Shown: piece after piece, positions 6,618 through 13,475 of the stretch
Layout: each line of letters starts with the position of its first letter
Numbering within the stretch: position 1 is the first letter of the stretch
Assembly: GCA_038223055.1 (NCBI GenBank)
Contig: JBBRHF010000039.1
Coordinates: 1 to 25,619, forward strand
Reading direction: 5' to 3'
Length of the DNA stretch: 25,619 bases
Origin: JBBRHF01 sp038223055
GTDB taxonomy: Bacteria; Actinomycetota; Actinomycetes; JACCUZ01
Made by a program: the position numbers and the translations under genes
The notes under the pieces: generated by a model
What the model saw: the letters and a program-made list of their open reading frames with translations, nothing else
The model's database searches: none
What the model was told of the DNA's origin: nothing

Positions 6618-8360
6618 GAGCGGCTCGTCCAACAAGCCGGGGAGCCGGGTGAGCCGGTCGAGATAGACCTCCCCGTCGAAGGGTTCCTCCTCTACGAAGG
6701 TCCGGCGCATTGGCTCGCTCAGCGCCATCATCAACATGTGGTGGATCTCATGGGGGGCGAGGTCGGCGACCTGGAGTCGCCGCACCGTGTGCCACGCCTG
6801 CGGCGGGTCGTCGTCCCAGAGCTGGGTCGCGATGACGTCGTGCAACATCAGGTGCAGGGTGGCCCCGACCCTGGCGGCGTCCTCCTCACTGGGTAAGCCC
6901 TGAACGAGCGGGATGGACTCGATCTCGAGGTCCAGCCCGTCGTAGCCCGGGTGGGCCAGCATCGCGATGTCGTGCAGCGCACCGTCCGTGTTGACGAGTT
7001 CGGCATCGAAGAGGGGCCCAGGATCCACGAGGAGGCAAAAGCGCAGCCGATCGACCTCCTCGGCGCGTCCCCAGATGTCATCGCTGGCCACCTGCTCGCA
7101 CAACCAGCCATAGCCCTCCGCGTCGGCCTCGGCGACTGCCGCCCCCAGGCCGGGGCCGAAGGTCTCAATGCTGGTCAGCGCCTGGTCCAGGACCTGCGGG
7201 TCCCGACCGGCGCGGGTCGCGGCGTGGCGGCACCACACGGCGAGGAGTTCGGGGAGAACGGCGACCTCGGAGGCGGACAGGTCCGCCCACTTGGGCAGCC
7301 AGTCGGTCAGCAGCATCTCGTTCTTGGACGGGCTCACCCGGAGGATGCGCCCGTCGTCGAAAAGGGTGCTGTGCTCAAGGATCGCCTCCATGGCGGCCCT
7401 CACGATCCGCGGTCGACCCAGTGCGGTGACCTCGCTGGTGGCGAGAAAGCGCGTCAACTCGGCGTGGTCGCCGTCACCGAAGAAGGCCCGGTCCTCCGGC
7501 AGAGCCGCGTCGTCGAGCAGGGAGAGGGCCACCAGCCCGGCGATGTCCAGCTCGCCGAGAGTTGCGGGCAGCCGGCGCCGCGGCAACAGGCTCACCCGCG
7601 ACAGGATCAATGCGCGAAAACCGCCGAGGTCGGCTGAGATCGGTGGGTCATGGTGCAGGGCGCGCTCGGTCACCGCGAAAGCTTCCTCGACCAGTTCTCG
7701 GGCGTGGGCCATGTCCATCTCTTCGATTCTCATCAACGGGTTCCGGGCGCACTGCTCCCGGTAGAGCTCGATCACCTCCATCCCTTGCTCGGTCAGCCAG
7801 GCGTTCTTGGCCAACCCGCCGAGGTTGCGGTCCACCAGGACACAGACCGCGTGCGGCGACTCGTCGCCGAAGGCGAAGAGGACCACGACGCTGTAGGCGT
7901 CACCCGCCTCGTCCCAGCTGCGGTACGCGCCGACCGGGGTGGCCTGCCCCACGTGGCCCAACCACGAAGGCCCGGTGATTCCGGCCCGGTCCAGCGCCTG
8001 GGCCGCGGTGGCCGCTTTGCTGCGCAGCCGCCCGTCGGCGACCGAGGCGACGGCTGTGAGCAGGACCAGGCTCTGCGACGTGCGCCGCCGCGCCGCCTCG
8101 GCCACCATGGCCTCGCCGAGAACCTCTTCGACGTCGACGCCGATGAGTTTGTGACCCCACCACAGACTGAGCAGGCTGCTGGCGATCTGCTCCGCCTCCA
8201 GCGCACCGTCCCCGCGGACCATGTCCTTGCCCGCGGCCAGCAGCGCCGCGAGCAGGTCGGATGGAATCATCGAGCGAGCCGCGCGCACCGTTGCGCGGCT
8301 CGAGTCCTGGGGCCGGTGCTTGCGCTCGCTGCGCCTGCGGCGGCTGTCCTTGGGGCTCAT
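6609..8360 (-). CDS. Protein of unknown function with DUF1841-like C-terminus, 583 residues
   Basis: A large soluble protein I do not fully recognise. It starts with a strongly basic tail (MSPKDSRRRRSERKHRP), followed by a mostly alpha-helical, acidic body without a signal peptide or membrane segment. The C-terminal part has MLHDVIATQLWDDDPPQAWHTV and HEIHHMLMMALSEPMRR (about residues 490-560), resembling DUF1841, where paired His and Glu residues could bind metal. I chose ATG 8360 because AGGA lies upstream; the frame is open 43 codons further but those overlap the sigR promoter region. It is divergent from sigR and convergent with the hydrolase. The basic tail could bind nucleic acid, but that is inference only. 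Confidence 0.75.
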   Translation of the reverse strand: MSPKDSRRRRSERKHRPQDSSRATVRAARSMIPSDLLAALLAAGKDMVRGDGALEAEQIASSLLSLWWGHKLIGVDVEEVLGEAMVAEAARRRTSQSLVLLTAVASVADGRLRSKAATAAQALDRAGITGPSWLGHVGQATPVGAYRSWDEAGDAYSVVVLFAFGDESPHAVCVLVDRNLGGLAKNAWLTEQGMEVIELYREQCARNPLMRIEEMDMAHARELVEEAFAVTERALHHDPPISADLGGFRALILSRVSLLPRRRLPATLGELDIAGLVALSLLDDAALPEDRAFFGDGDHAELTRFLATSEVTALGRPRIVRAAMEAILEHSTLFDDGRILRVSPSKNEMLLTDWLPKWADLSASEVAVLPELLAVWCRHAATRAGRDPQVLDQALTSIETFGPGLGAAVAEADAEGYGWLCEQVASDDIWGRAEEVDRLRFCLLVDPGPLFDAELVNTDGALHDIAMLAHPGYDGLDLEIESIPLVQGLPSEEDAARVGATLHLMLHDVIATQLWDDDPPQAWHTVRRLQVADLAPHEIHHMLMMALSEPMRRTFVEEEPFDGEVYLDRLTRLPGLLDEPLLP

Positions 8361-8407
8361 GATCAGGTCCTGGGTCGTGGTGGGAACGGCGCGCTGTCTG
8401 TCGACGA

Positions 8408-8413
8408 ATCGTA
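8408..8413 (-). promoter_or_regulatory. Candidate -10 for the DUF1841-like gene
   Basis: The minus strand reads TACGAT about 47 bases before ATG 8360. It fits TAnnnT, but no convincing -35 is visible. Weak call. Confidence 0.25.
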
Positions 8414-8445
8414 GGTGCTCCGAAGTCCGGTCCCGGCGCTGGACG

Positions 8446-8471
8446 GGAATCGCGGCCCGGCGTGAGTGGTT
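8446..8471 (+). promoter_or_regulatory. SigR-type (thiol-stress) promoter upstream of sigR
   Basis: GGAAT at 8446-8450, exactly 18 bases, then GTT at 8469-8471. This is a full match to the known Streptomyces SigR / mycobacterial SigH promoter consensus (GGAAT-N18-GTT). Transcription would start near 8478, about 30 bases before the ATG at 8510. It predicts autoregulation of the operon under thiol oxidation. Confidence 0.85.
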
Positions 8472-8509
8472 GTCGCGGAGGCAGCACACCCAACTCGGAG
8501 GTCCACCAC

Positions 8510-8662
8510 ATGTCCGCCACGGCCCTCGCCGCCCGTCCCGTTGACGAGCGGCCGTTGCTGCCCGGCTTGCCGGTGCTGTTCCCCCTGTCTACGGAGGTGG
8601 GGGCGGCGCCGCAGGGTCGGTCCGGGAACGGCCACCGAGGGGTCGGGATAGAGTCGAGGGTG
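8510..8662 (+). other. In-frame 51-residue N-terminal extension of SigR (long isoform, sigma-R'-like)
   Basis: The sigR frame is open upstream to ATG 8510, which has a perfect GGAGG (8497-8501) 8 bases before it. The extension adds 51 residues rich in Pro, Gly, Ala and Leu, without a recognisable fold. It lies directly after the SigR-type promoter. In Streptomyces coelicolor the autoregulated promoter yields an unstable long form with about 55 extra residues; the layout here is the same. Confidence 0.65.
8649..8654 (+). promoter_or_regulatory. Candidate -10 of a constitutive promoter for the short SigR
   Basis: TAGAGT at 8649-8654 fits TAnnnT and ends 8 bases before ATG 8663 (5 before the in-frame GTG 8660), so a transcript from here would be almost leaderless and make only the short form. 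No -35 match is seen. Confidence 0.35.
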
Positions 8663-9274
8663 ATGAGCCAGTCCCCGACGGAGTCCGTCGCCCAGCGCAA
8701 CGCGCGGTTCGAGCGTGACGCCCTTCAGTTCCTCGACCAGCTCTACTCCGCCGCGCTGCGCATGACGCGCAACCCGTCTGACGCCGAAGATCTGGTGCAG
8801 GAGACCTTCGCCAAGGCCTACGCGTCGTTCCACCAGTTCCAGGCGGGCACCAACCTCAAGGCCTGGCTCTACCGCATCCTCACCAACACGTTCATCAACA
8901 CCTACCGCAAGAAACAGCGCGAGCCCAAACAGGCCGGCACCGAGACGGTCGAGGACTGGCAGCTCGCCCAGGCCGAGTCGCACACCGCCGGCGGGTTGAA
9001 GTCCGCCGAGGCCGAGGCGCTCGAGCACCTGCCCGATTCCGACATCAAGGACGCGCTCGCCACGATCCCCGAGGACTTCCGCATCGCGGTCTACCTCGCC
9101 GACGTCGAGGGCTTCGCCTACAAGGAGATCGCCGAGATTATGGGCACTCCCATCGGCACGGTGATGTCGCGGCTGCACCGCGGTCGCCGCCAGCTGCGAG
9201 ATCTGCTCTCGGACTACGCCCGCGAGCGTGGCCTGGTCCCTGCCGGCGCCACCGACGGGGAGGTGTCGTCATGA
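8663..9274 (+). CDS. sigR: Thiol-oxidative-stress sigma factor SigR/SigH (short form)
   Basis: ECF-type sigma factor, 203 residues in the short form, expected to direct thioredoxin, mycothiol and proteolysis genes when disulphide stress inactivates its anti-sigma factor. Region 2 is clear (about residues 14-85: DQLYSAALRMTRNPSDAEDLVQETFAKAY, then LKAWLYRILTNTFINTYRKK), and region 4 is at about 130-185 (IPEDFRIAVYLADVEGFAYKEIAEIMGTPIGTVMSRLHRGRRQL). The high identity pattern and the downstream RsrA make the SigR/SigH assignment firm. The start is ambiguous: ATG 8663 gives the usual core protein; ATG 8510 gives a long isoform with a stronger ribosome binding site. rsrA overlaps its stop by 4 bases (ATGA). 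Confidence 0.95.
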   Translation: MSQSPTESVAQRNARFERDALQFLDQLYSAALRMTRNPSDAEDLVQETFAKAYASFHQFQAGTNLKAWLYRILTNTFINTYRKKQREPKQAGTETVEDWQLAQAESHTAGGLKSAEAEALEHLPDSDIKDALATIPEDFRIAVYLADVEGFAYKEIAEIMGTPIGTVMSRLHRGRRQLRDLLSDYARERGLVPAGATDGEVSS

Positions 9275-9597
9275 GCTGCGGCGACCCGCACGGCACGCCC
9301 TGCCGGGAAGTTTTGGACCGGGTTTACCACTACCTTGACGGCGAGCTCGACGCTCAGCGGATGCACGTGATCCGCGAGCACCTCGAAGAGTGCGGGCCGT
9401 GCCTTCGTGAGTTCGGCCTCGAGGGTGCGGTCAAGGCGCTGGTGCGTCGCGCCTGCCACGATCGGGCACCCGACGAACTGCGCAGCAAAGTCCTGTTGCG
9501 GATCGAGTCGTTGCGCGTGGATGTCACGTCGGCCGAGGTCACGTCGGTCGAGGCCGCATCGATCGACGTCGGCGTGCGGGCCAGCAAGAAGGGTTGA
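9271..9597 (+). CDS. rsrA: Redox-sensing zinc anti-sigma factor RsrA/RshA
   Basis: Binds and silences SigR in reduced cells; oxidation of zinc-ligand cysteines releases zinc and SigR. The 108-residue product has the ZAS motif HLEECGPC. Numbering from the ATG places Cys11, His37, Cys41 and Cys44 exactly where the Streptomyces RsrA zinc ligands lie, with extra Cys3 and Cys62. The last 30 residues (VTSAEVTSVEAASID) are a variable, low-complexity tail. ATGA overlap with sigR implies coupled translation and near-equal amounts. The gene is convergent with bL37, with a strong hairpin between them. Confidence 0.96.
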   Translation: MSCGDPHGTPCREVLDRVYHYLDGELDAQRMHVIREHLEECGPCLREFGLEGAVKALVRRACHDRAPDELRSKVLLRIESLRVDVTSAEVTSVEAASIDVGVRASKKG

Positions 9598-9603
9598 TCC
9601 CCG

Positions 9604-9625
9604 GTCCGGGTCGGGCGACCCGGAC
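9604..9625. terminator. Hairpin between convergent rsrA and bL37 genes
   Basis: GTCCGGGTC (9604-9612) and GACCCGGAC (9617-9625) form a perfect 9-bp stem with a GGGC loop. No U-run follows on either strand. Its position, 7 bases after the rsrA stop and 17 beyond the bL37 stop, suits a bidirectional terminator or mRNA 3'-end protector. Confidence 0.65.
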
Positions 9626-9642
9626 GGGGTCACCCGACCAGA

Positions 9643-9717
9643 TCAGCAGTTGGGGCGCTTGCCGTGGTTGGCCTTGCTCTTGGCGCGACCCTTGCGCTTG
9701 CGTGACTTCTTTGCCAT
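9643..9717 (-). CDS. 50S ribosomal protein bL37, 24 residues
   Basis: An actinobacteria-specific mini ribosomal protein of the 50S subunit, known from mycobacterial ribosome structures. The product begins MAKKSRKRKGRAKSKANHGK and ends RPNC, matching the family's basic start and conserved SKANHGKRPN end. The ATG at 9717 has its own GAGGAG ribosome binding site 6 bases upstream, so independent translation is very likely even though the preceding DUF5317 frame is continuous with it. As I recall, most homologues end in Ala or Ser; here the last residue is Cys. Placement beside sigR-rsrA is a known actinobacterial arrangement. Confidence 0.88.
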   Translation of the reverse strand: MAKKSRKRKGRAKSKANHGKRPNC

Positions 9718-10284
9718 GTTCTGCTCCTCGCATGGTGATGTCGGGTTGGGGCTCGGCTCGTCGTGCGGCCATCCTCCCACGCTCAGCAGCAAGCCCACTC
9801 CGGCCGCGACGAGCAGATCACCAGGGCTCACGACCTGCGGGAACCGTGGGAGCGCGACGGGGATGGTGTCGCCGAGCAGGCTCCACCGGGTGCCGTCACT
9901 TGCGGTCTCGCGCAGCCCGTCGCCCTCCAGGCGCACGTCGGCGGGCCGGATGCCCGCCGCGGCGGCGGCGCGGAGCGAGACCGGCATCGCCCCGTTGGCG
10001 GCGACGACGGCGGCGTTGAGCAGCAGGCCGAGCCCGATCAGCGGAACTCCGGGGAGGCGGCGGTTGGCGGCCAGGAACAGCGCGACCAGCAGCGCGCTCA
10101 CCGCCAGCGCTGCCAGGCGCGGCCACTCCTGGGCCGCGGGCCATAGCGCGACGATCACCTGCACGGCGGCAGCAACCACCAGCAGACCGACACCGCGCGA
10201 CCGCAGGCCGGCCAGCCGGTCGGTACGACGACGCAGCACCGCCGTCGCCGCGGACAGCACCGCGACGACGAGGACGAGGGTCAC
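9643..10284 (-). CDS. DUF5317-family membrane protein, open in frame into bL37
   Basis: Starts at GTG 10284 and has four or more hydrophobic segments (about 1-17, 30-48, 55-75, 80-100), then the DUF5317 signature: GVPLIGLGLLLNAAVVAANGAMPVS, LLGDTIPVA and VVSPGDLLVAAGVGLLL. Family function is unknown. After the last helix the frame does not stop: it passes through about 20 polar residues and straight into bL37, so the open frame is 213 codons, of which the last 24 are the ribosomal protein. Either a true fusion is made by part of the ribosomes, or the normal stop was lost without harm because bL37 has its own start. A single-base sequencing error is possible. The GTG faces the biotin carboxylase start across a 47-base divergent gap. 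Confidence 0.7.
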   Translation of the reverse strand: MTLVLVVAVLSAATAVLRRRTDRLAGLRSRGVGLLVVAAAVQVIVALWPAAQEWPRLAALAVSALLVALFLAANRRLPGVPLIGLGLLLNAAVVAANGAMPVSLRAAAAAGIRPADVRLEGDGLRETASDGTRWSLLGDTIPVALPRFPQVVSPGDLLVAAGVGLLLSVGGWPHDEPSPNPTSPCEEQNMAKKSRKRKGRAKSKANHGKRPNC

Positions 10285-10290
10285 GACCGC

Positions 10291-10296
10291 TAGTCT
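10291..10296 (+). promoter_or_regulatory. Candidate -10 for the biotin carboxylase gene
   Basis: TAGTCT fits TAnnnT and lies 35 bases before GTG 10332 in the short divergent gap. No clear -35 is seen. Confidence 0.3.
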
Positions 10297-10331
10297 CGCC
10301 TGCCGGCACCGCAACGACCGGGAGGCCAGCC

Positions 10332-11672
10332 GTGTTCGAGTCCGTCCTCGTCGCCAACCGCGGCGAGATCGCCCGCCGCGTCATCCGCACGGTCCAGCGG
10401 ATGGGCCTGCGGGCGATCGCGGTCTACTCCACCGCGGACGCGGGGATGCCGTTCGTGCGCGCGGCCGACGAGGCCGTCGAGATCGGGCCGGCGCCCCCCG
10501 CGGAGAGCTACCGCAACATCGAGGTCATCCTCGAGGCCGCCCGGCAGTCTCGGGCCGAGGCCGTGCACCCCGGCTACGGTTTCCTGGCCGAGGACCCGGC
10601 CTTCGCCCGCCGGATCCAGCAGGCCGGGCTGACCTGGGTCGGCCCGTCGGCCGAGGCGATGGAGGCTCTCGGGGACAAGATCAACGCGCGCAACCTGGTC
10701 GAGGCGGCAGGGGTGCCGGTGTCCCGGGGGACCCACCGCCCGGTCACCGACCTCGCCGCCGGCCTGGCCGCTGCGGCTCAGATCGGTTTCCCGTTGATGG
10801 TGAAGGCGTCGGCCGGCGGCGGCGGCATGGGCATGGCGGTCGCGGCCGACGAGGCCGAGTTGGCCACCCAACTCGCGCAGGTCGGCGCCTTCGCGGCCCG
10901 CATGTTCGGTGACCCGTCGGTGCTGCTCGAGCGCTACTTTCCCCGGGTCCGCCACGTCGAGGTGCAGATCCTCGGACTGGCCGACGGGCGAGTCGTCGCG
11001 CTGGGCGAGCGCGACTGCTCGGTGCAGCGGCGCAACCAGAAGCTCGCCGAGGAGTCGCCCTCGCCGGCGGTCGGGCCCGCGCTGCGGGAGCGGCTGCTCG
11101 CAGCCGCCGTCCAAGCGGGCGCCGCCGTCGGCTACCGCAACGCGGGCACCGTCGAGTGCCTGCTCGACAGTGCGACGGGGGAGTTCGTCTTCCTGGAGAT
11201 GAACACCCGCCTTCAGGTCGAGCACCCCGTCACCGAGATGCGCCTGGGCATCGACCTGGTCGAGCAACAGCTGCTGGTCGCGGCGGGTCGCGAGGTGTCC
11301 TTCGACCCCGATGGGCTCACGCCGACCGGGCACGCGATCGAGCTACGCGTCAACGCCGAGGATCCCCGGCGGTTCCTGCCGGGGCCCGGGGCGATCACGG
11401 TCTGGGAGGAGCCGACCGGTGCCGGCGTCCGGGTCGACGCCGGCTATGCGGCGGGGACGACGGTCCCGAGGCACTACGACTCGCTGATGGCCAAGCTGAT
11501 CGTCCACGGAGCCGACCGCGACCAGGCGCTGGCGCGCGCGCGGGTCGCCGTCGCCGGCTTCCGGATCGAGGGTCCCAAGTGCAACCTGCCCTTCTTCGCC
11601 GAGCTGCTGGACAACCCCGAGTTCGTCTCCGGCGACTACGACACGGGCATCGTCGGACGCATGCGCAGCTAA
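10332..11672 (+). CDS. Biotin carboxylase (AccC-like), free-standing
   Basis: ATP-dependent carboxylation of biotin on a carrier protein, the first half-reaction of acyl-CoA or pyruvate carboxylases. The 446-residue product has the full domain order: N-terminal VLVANRGEIARR, the HPGYGFLAED motif near residue 78, the ATP-grasp glycine loop KASAGGGGMGM near 157, QRRNQKLAEESPSP near 234, and EMNTRLQVEHPVTE near 288, then the C-terminal lid. There is no fused biotinyl domain and no carboxyltransferase beside it. GTG 10332 follows GGAGG with good spacing. The small biotinyl protein 67 bases downstream is the likely partner. The downstream partner enzyme and acyl substrate cannot be told. Confidence 0.93.
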   Translation: MFESVLVANRGEIARRVIRTVQRMGLRAIAVYSTADAGMPFVRAADEAVEIGPAPPAESYRNIEVILEAARQSRAEAVHPGYGFLAEDPAFARRIQQAGLTWVGPSAEAMEALGDKINARNLVEAAGVPVSRGTHRPVTDLAAGLAAAAQIGFPLMVKASAGGGGMGMAVAADEAELATQLAQVGAFAARMFGDPSVLLERYFPRVRHVEVQILGLADGRVVALGERDCSVQRRNQKLAEESPSPAVGPALRERLLAAAVQAGAAVGYRNAGTVECLLDSATGEFVFLEMNTRLQVEHPVTEMRLGIDLVEQQLLVAAGREVSFDPDGLTPTGHAIELRVNAEDPRRFLPGPGAITVWEEPTGAGVRVDAGYAAGTTVPRHYDSLMAKLIVHGADRDQALARARVAVAGFRIEGPKCNLPFFAELLDNPEFVSGDYDTGIVGRMRS

Positions 11673-11739
11673 CGGTGGTTGGATGCGAGCCAGAGGGGAC
11701 GAGCAGATCAAGCGTGCCGGAACGAGCGAGGAGGAACCG

Positions 11740-11958
11740 ATGGTGCCAGAGCAGGTGCGGTCCGAGATGGTGGCCAACGTATGGAAGGTCGTCGTCGCCC
11801 AGGGTGACGAGGTCGAGGACGGCGACACCATCGTGATCCTCGAGTCGATGAAGATGGAGATCCCCGTGCTGGCCGAATCGTCCGGCACGATCAGCGCGCT
11901 CAACGTCGCCGAGGGCGACGTCGTCCAGGAAGGTGACGTGATCGCCGTCATCGGCTAG
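11740..11958 (+). CDS. Small biotinylated carrier protein, TB7.3-like
   Basis: A 72-residue single biotinyl/lipoyl domain, close in size and sequence pattern to mycobacterial TB7.3 (Rv3221c), which also lies beside sigH-rshA. The biotinylation site is the Lys of ESMKMEIPV near the middle; the C-terminal half has the mirrored hammerhead GTISALNVAEGDVVQEGDVIAVIG. ATG 11740 has a strong GAGGAGG upstream; the frame is open to an ATG at 11683, but that would add residues absent from the family. Likely accepts carboxyl groups from the biotin carboxylase just upstream. The final acceptor is unknown, since no carboxyltransferase subunit is in the window. Confidence 0.92.
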   Translation: MVPEQVRSEMVANVWKVVVAQGDEVEDGDTIVILESMKMEIPVLAESSGTISALNVAEGDVVQEGDVIAVIG

Positions 11959-11961
11959 GGT
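11956..11961 (+). promoter_or_regulatory. Candidate -10 for pilT
   Basis: TAGGGT overlaps the stop of the biotinyl protein and ends 12 bases before GTG 11974. pilT has no good Shine-Dalgarno, so a short-leader transcript from here is possible. Confidence 0.25.
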
Positions 11962-11973
11962 CGCCCACTCAAG

Positions 11974-13095
11974 GTGGCGCCTGGCGATTCCGAAACAACC
12001 CATGTGAGCGGATCGCAACTGCTGTCAGTCGTGCCCTTCCTGCGTGCCCTTGGCGAGGTCGGAGGGTCGGACCTGCACGTCAAGGTGGGGTCGCCCCCGC
12101 GGGTGCGCATCGACGGGCGCCTGCGCAAGTTGCAGGCACCCAACCTCACGGCCGCGGACACTGAGTTCATGGTGGCCGAGGTGCTGCGCAAGGACCTCGT
12201 CGAGGAGTTCGGTCAATCCAACGAGGCCGACTTCGCCTACTCCGTCCCGGGTCTTGGCCGGTTCCGGGTGAACGCGTTCCGGTCCCGCGGCTCGGCCGGA
12301 ATGGTTTTCCGCCGGGTCAGCGTCGGCGCCATCCCGCTGGACGAGTTGGGCCTGCCGCCGGTGCTCGCCGCCCTGGCGATGGAGCCCCGTGGGCTGGTGC
12401 TCGTCACCGGCCCCACCGGCTCGGGCAAGACCACCACCCTCGCCGGGATGATCGACCACATCAACACCAACCGCGAGGTCCACATCATCACGATCGAGGA
12501 CCCCATCGAGGTGCTGCACTTCGACAAGCTCTCGATGATCAACCAGCGCGAGGTCCGGCTGGACACTGCCAACTTCGCGACCGCCATGCGCGGCGCCATG
12601 CGCCAGGACCCCGACGTCATCCTGGTCGGCGAGATGCGCGACCACGAGACGGTCAAGGCCGCGATCGCCGCGTCCGAGACCGGACACTTCGTCATGTCGA
12701 CCCTGCACACGACCGACGCGCAGGAGACCATCACCCGGGTCATCGACTTCTTCCCGCCGCACGAGCAGAAGCAGGTCCGGCTCTCCCTGGCTGGAGCACT
12801 TCGCGGCATCATCTGTCAGCGCCTCGTGCCTCGCGCCGACGGCCAGGGCCGGTGCGTGGCCATGGAGATCTGCGTCAGCACCGGCCGGGTCGCCGACGCC
12901 ATCGCCGACTCCGAGAAGACCGGGACGATCGGAGAGCTGATCAAGGAGGGCGCCTACTACGGCATGCAAAGCTTCGACCAACACCTGGTGACGCTCATCC
13001 GGGACGGCGTGATCACGTTGGAGGCGGCCCTGGCGGCCTCGACCGCGCCGCATGACCTCACCGTCGAACTGCGCCGCCTCGGCCTGGTGGCGTGA
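11974..13095 (+). CDS. pilT: PilT-type twitching/retraction ATPase
   Basis: Hexameric secretion-superfamily ATPase that depolymerises type IV pili at the inner face of the membrane. The 373-residue product shows the N-terminal PAS-like domain (GGSDLHVKVGSPPRVRIDGRL), Walker A GPTGSGKTTT, Asp box IITIEDPIEV, Walker B DPDVILVGEMRD and His box GHFVMSTLHTTDAQETITRV. The C-terminal GTIGELIKEG matches the position of the PilT AIRNLIRE retraction motif but is diverged. GTG 11974 has only AAGG right at the start; GTG 12004 is the alternative. No pilin, PilB or PilC gene is nearby. The stop overlaps the next gene's GTG. Confidence 0.9.
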   Translation: MAPGDSETTHVSGSQLLSVVPFLRALGEVGGSDLHVKVGSPPRVRIDGRLRKLQAPNLTAADTEFMVAEVLRKDLVEEFGQSNEADFAYSVPGLGRFRVNAFRSRGSAGMVFRRVSVGAIPLDELGLPPVLAALAMEPRGLVLVTGPTGSGKTTTLAGMIDHINTNREVHIITIEDPIEVLHFDKLSMINQREVRLDTANFATAMRGAMRQDPDVILVGEMRDHETVKAAIAASETGHFVMSTLHTTDAQETITRVIDFFPPHEQKQVRLSLAGALRGIICQRLVPRADGQGRCVAMEICVSTGRVADAIADSEKTGTIGELIKEGAYYGMQSFDQHLVTLIRDGVITLEAALAASTAPHDLTVELRRLGLVA

Positions 13096-13475
13096 GGATC
13101 GAGGCCGGACGGCAGGCCAGCACGACGTACGTCGTCGGGGTGGCGGATACCGCCGCGGCCCTCGGCAGCGGTGACCTCGACGTCCTCGCGACGCCGCGGC
13201 TGATCGCATGGTGCGAGGCCACCACGGTCGTTGCGGTGGCGTCCTCGCTGACGGTCGCGCAGACCACGGTCGGCACCCGGGTCACCCTCGAGCACTCCCG
13301 CCCCTCGGCCGTGGGCACCGCGGTGGCTGTCGAGGCCACGCTGACCCACGTCGACGGTCGGCTGCTGCGCTTCGACGTGACGGCGGCGGAGATCGACGGC
13401 CCGACCGTGGCCCACGGCCAGGTGACCCGGGTGGTGGTCGACCGGGACCGGTTCCTCGCCCGGCTACAGGGCTAA
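13092..13475 (+). CDS. Hotdog-fold thioesterase (FlK-like)
   Basis: A 127-residue single hotdog domain resembling fluoroacetyl-CoA-specific thioesterase relatives: TPRLIAWCEATTVVAV in the hotdog helix, then TTVGTRVTLEHSRPSAVG and the strand GRLLRFDVTAAEIDG, ending with VAHGQVTRVVVDRDRF. The Glu of WCEA and His of LEHSRPSAVG are in the places of the FlK catalytic residues, as far as I can judge from the motif order. Predicted to hydrolyse an acyl-CoA; substrate unknown. GTG 13092 overlaps the pilT stop as GTGA, so translation is coupled. Its 3' end overlaps the convergent GNAT gene by 12 bases. Confidence 0.8.
   Translation: MRIEAGRQASTTYVVGVADTAAALGSGDLDVLATPRLIAWCEATTVVAVASSLTVAQTTVGTRVTLEHSRPSAVGTAVAVEATLTHVDGRLLRFDVTAAEIDGPTVAHGQVTRVVVDRDRFLARLQG

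Noticed and set aside
8462..8509. GTG 8462 as the sigR start
   Set aside because: It lies inside the SigR-type promoter, before the expected transcript start, and has no ribosome binding site.
11683..11739. Longer N-terminus for the biotinyl carrier
   Set aside because: Family length and the GAGGAGG before 11740 favour the shorter form.
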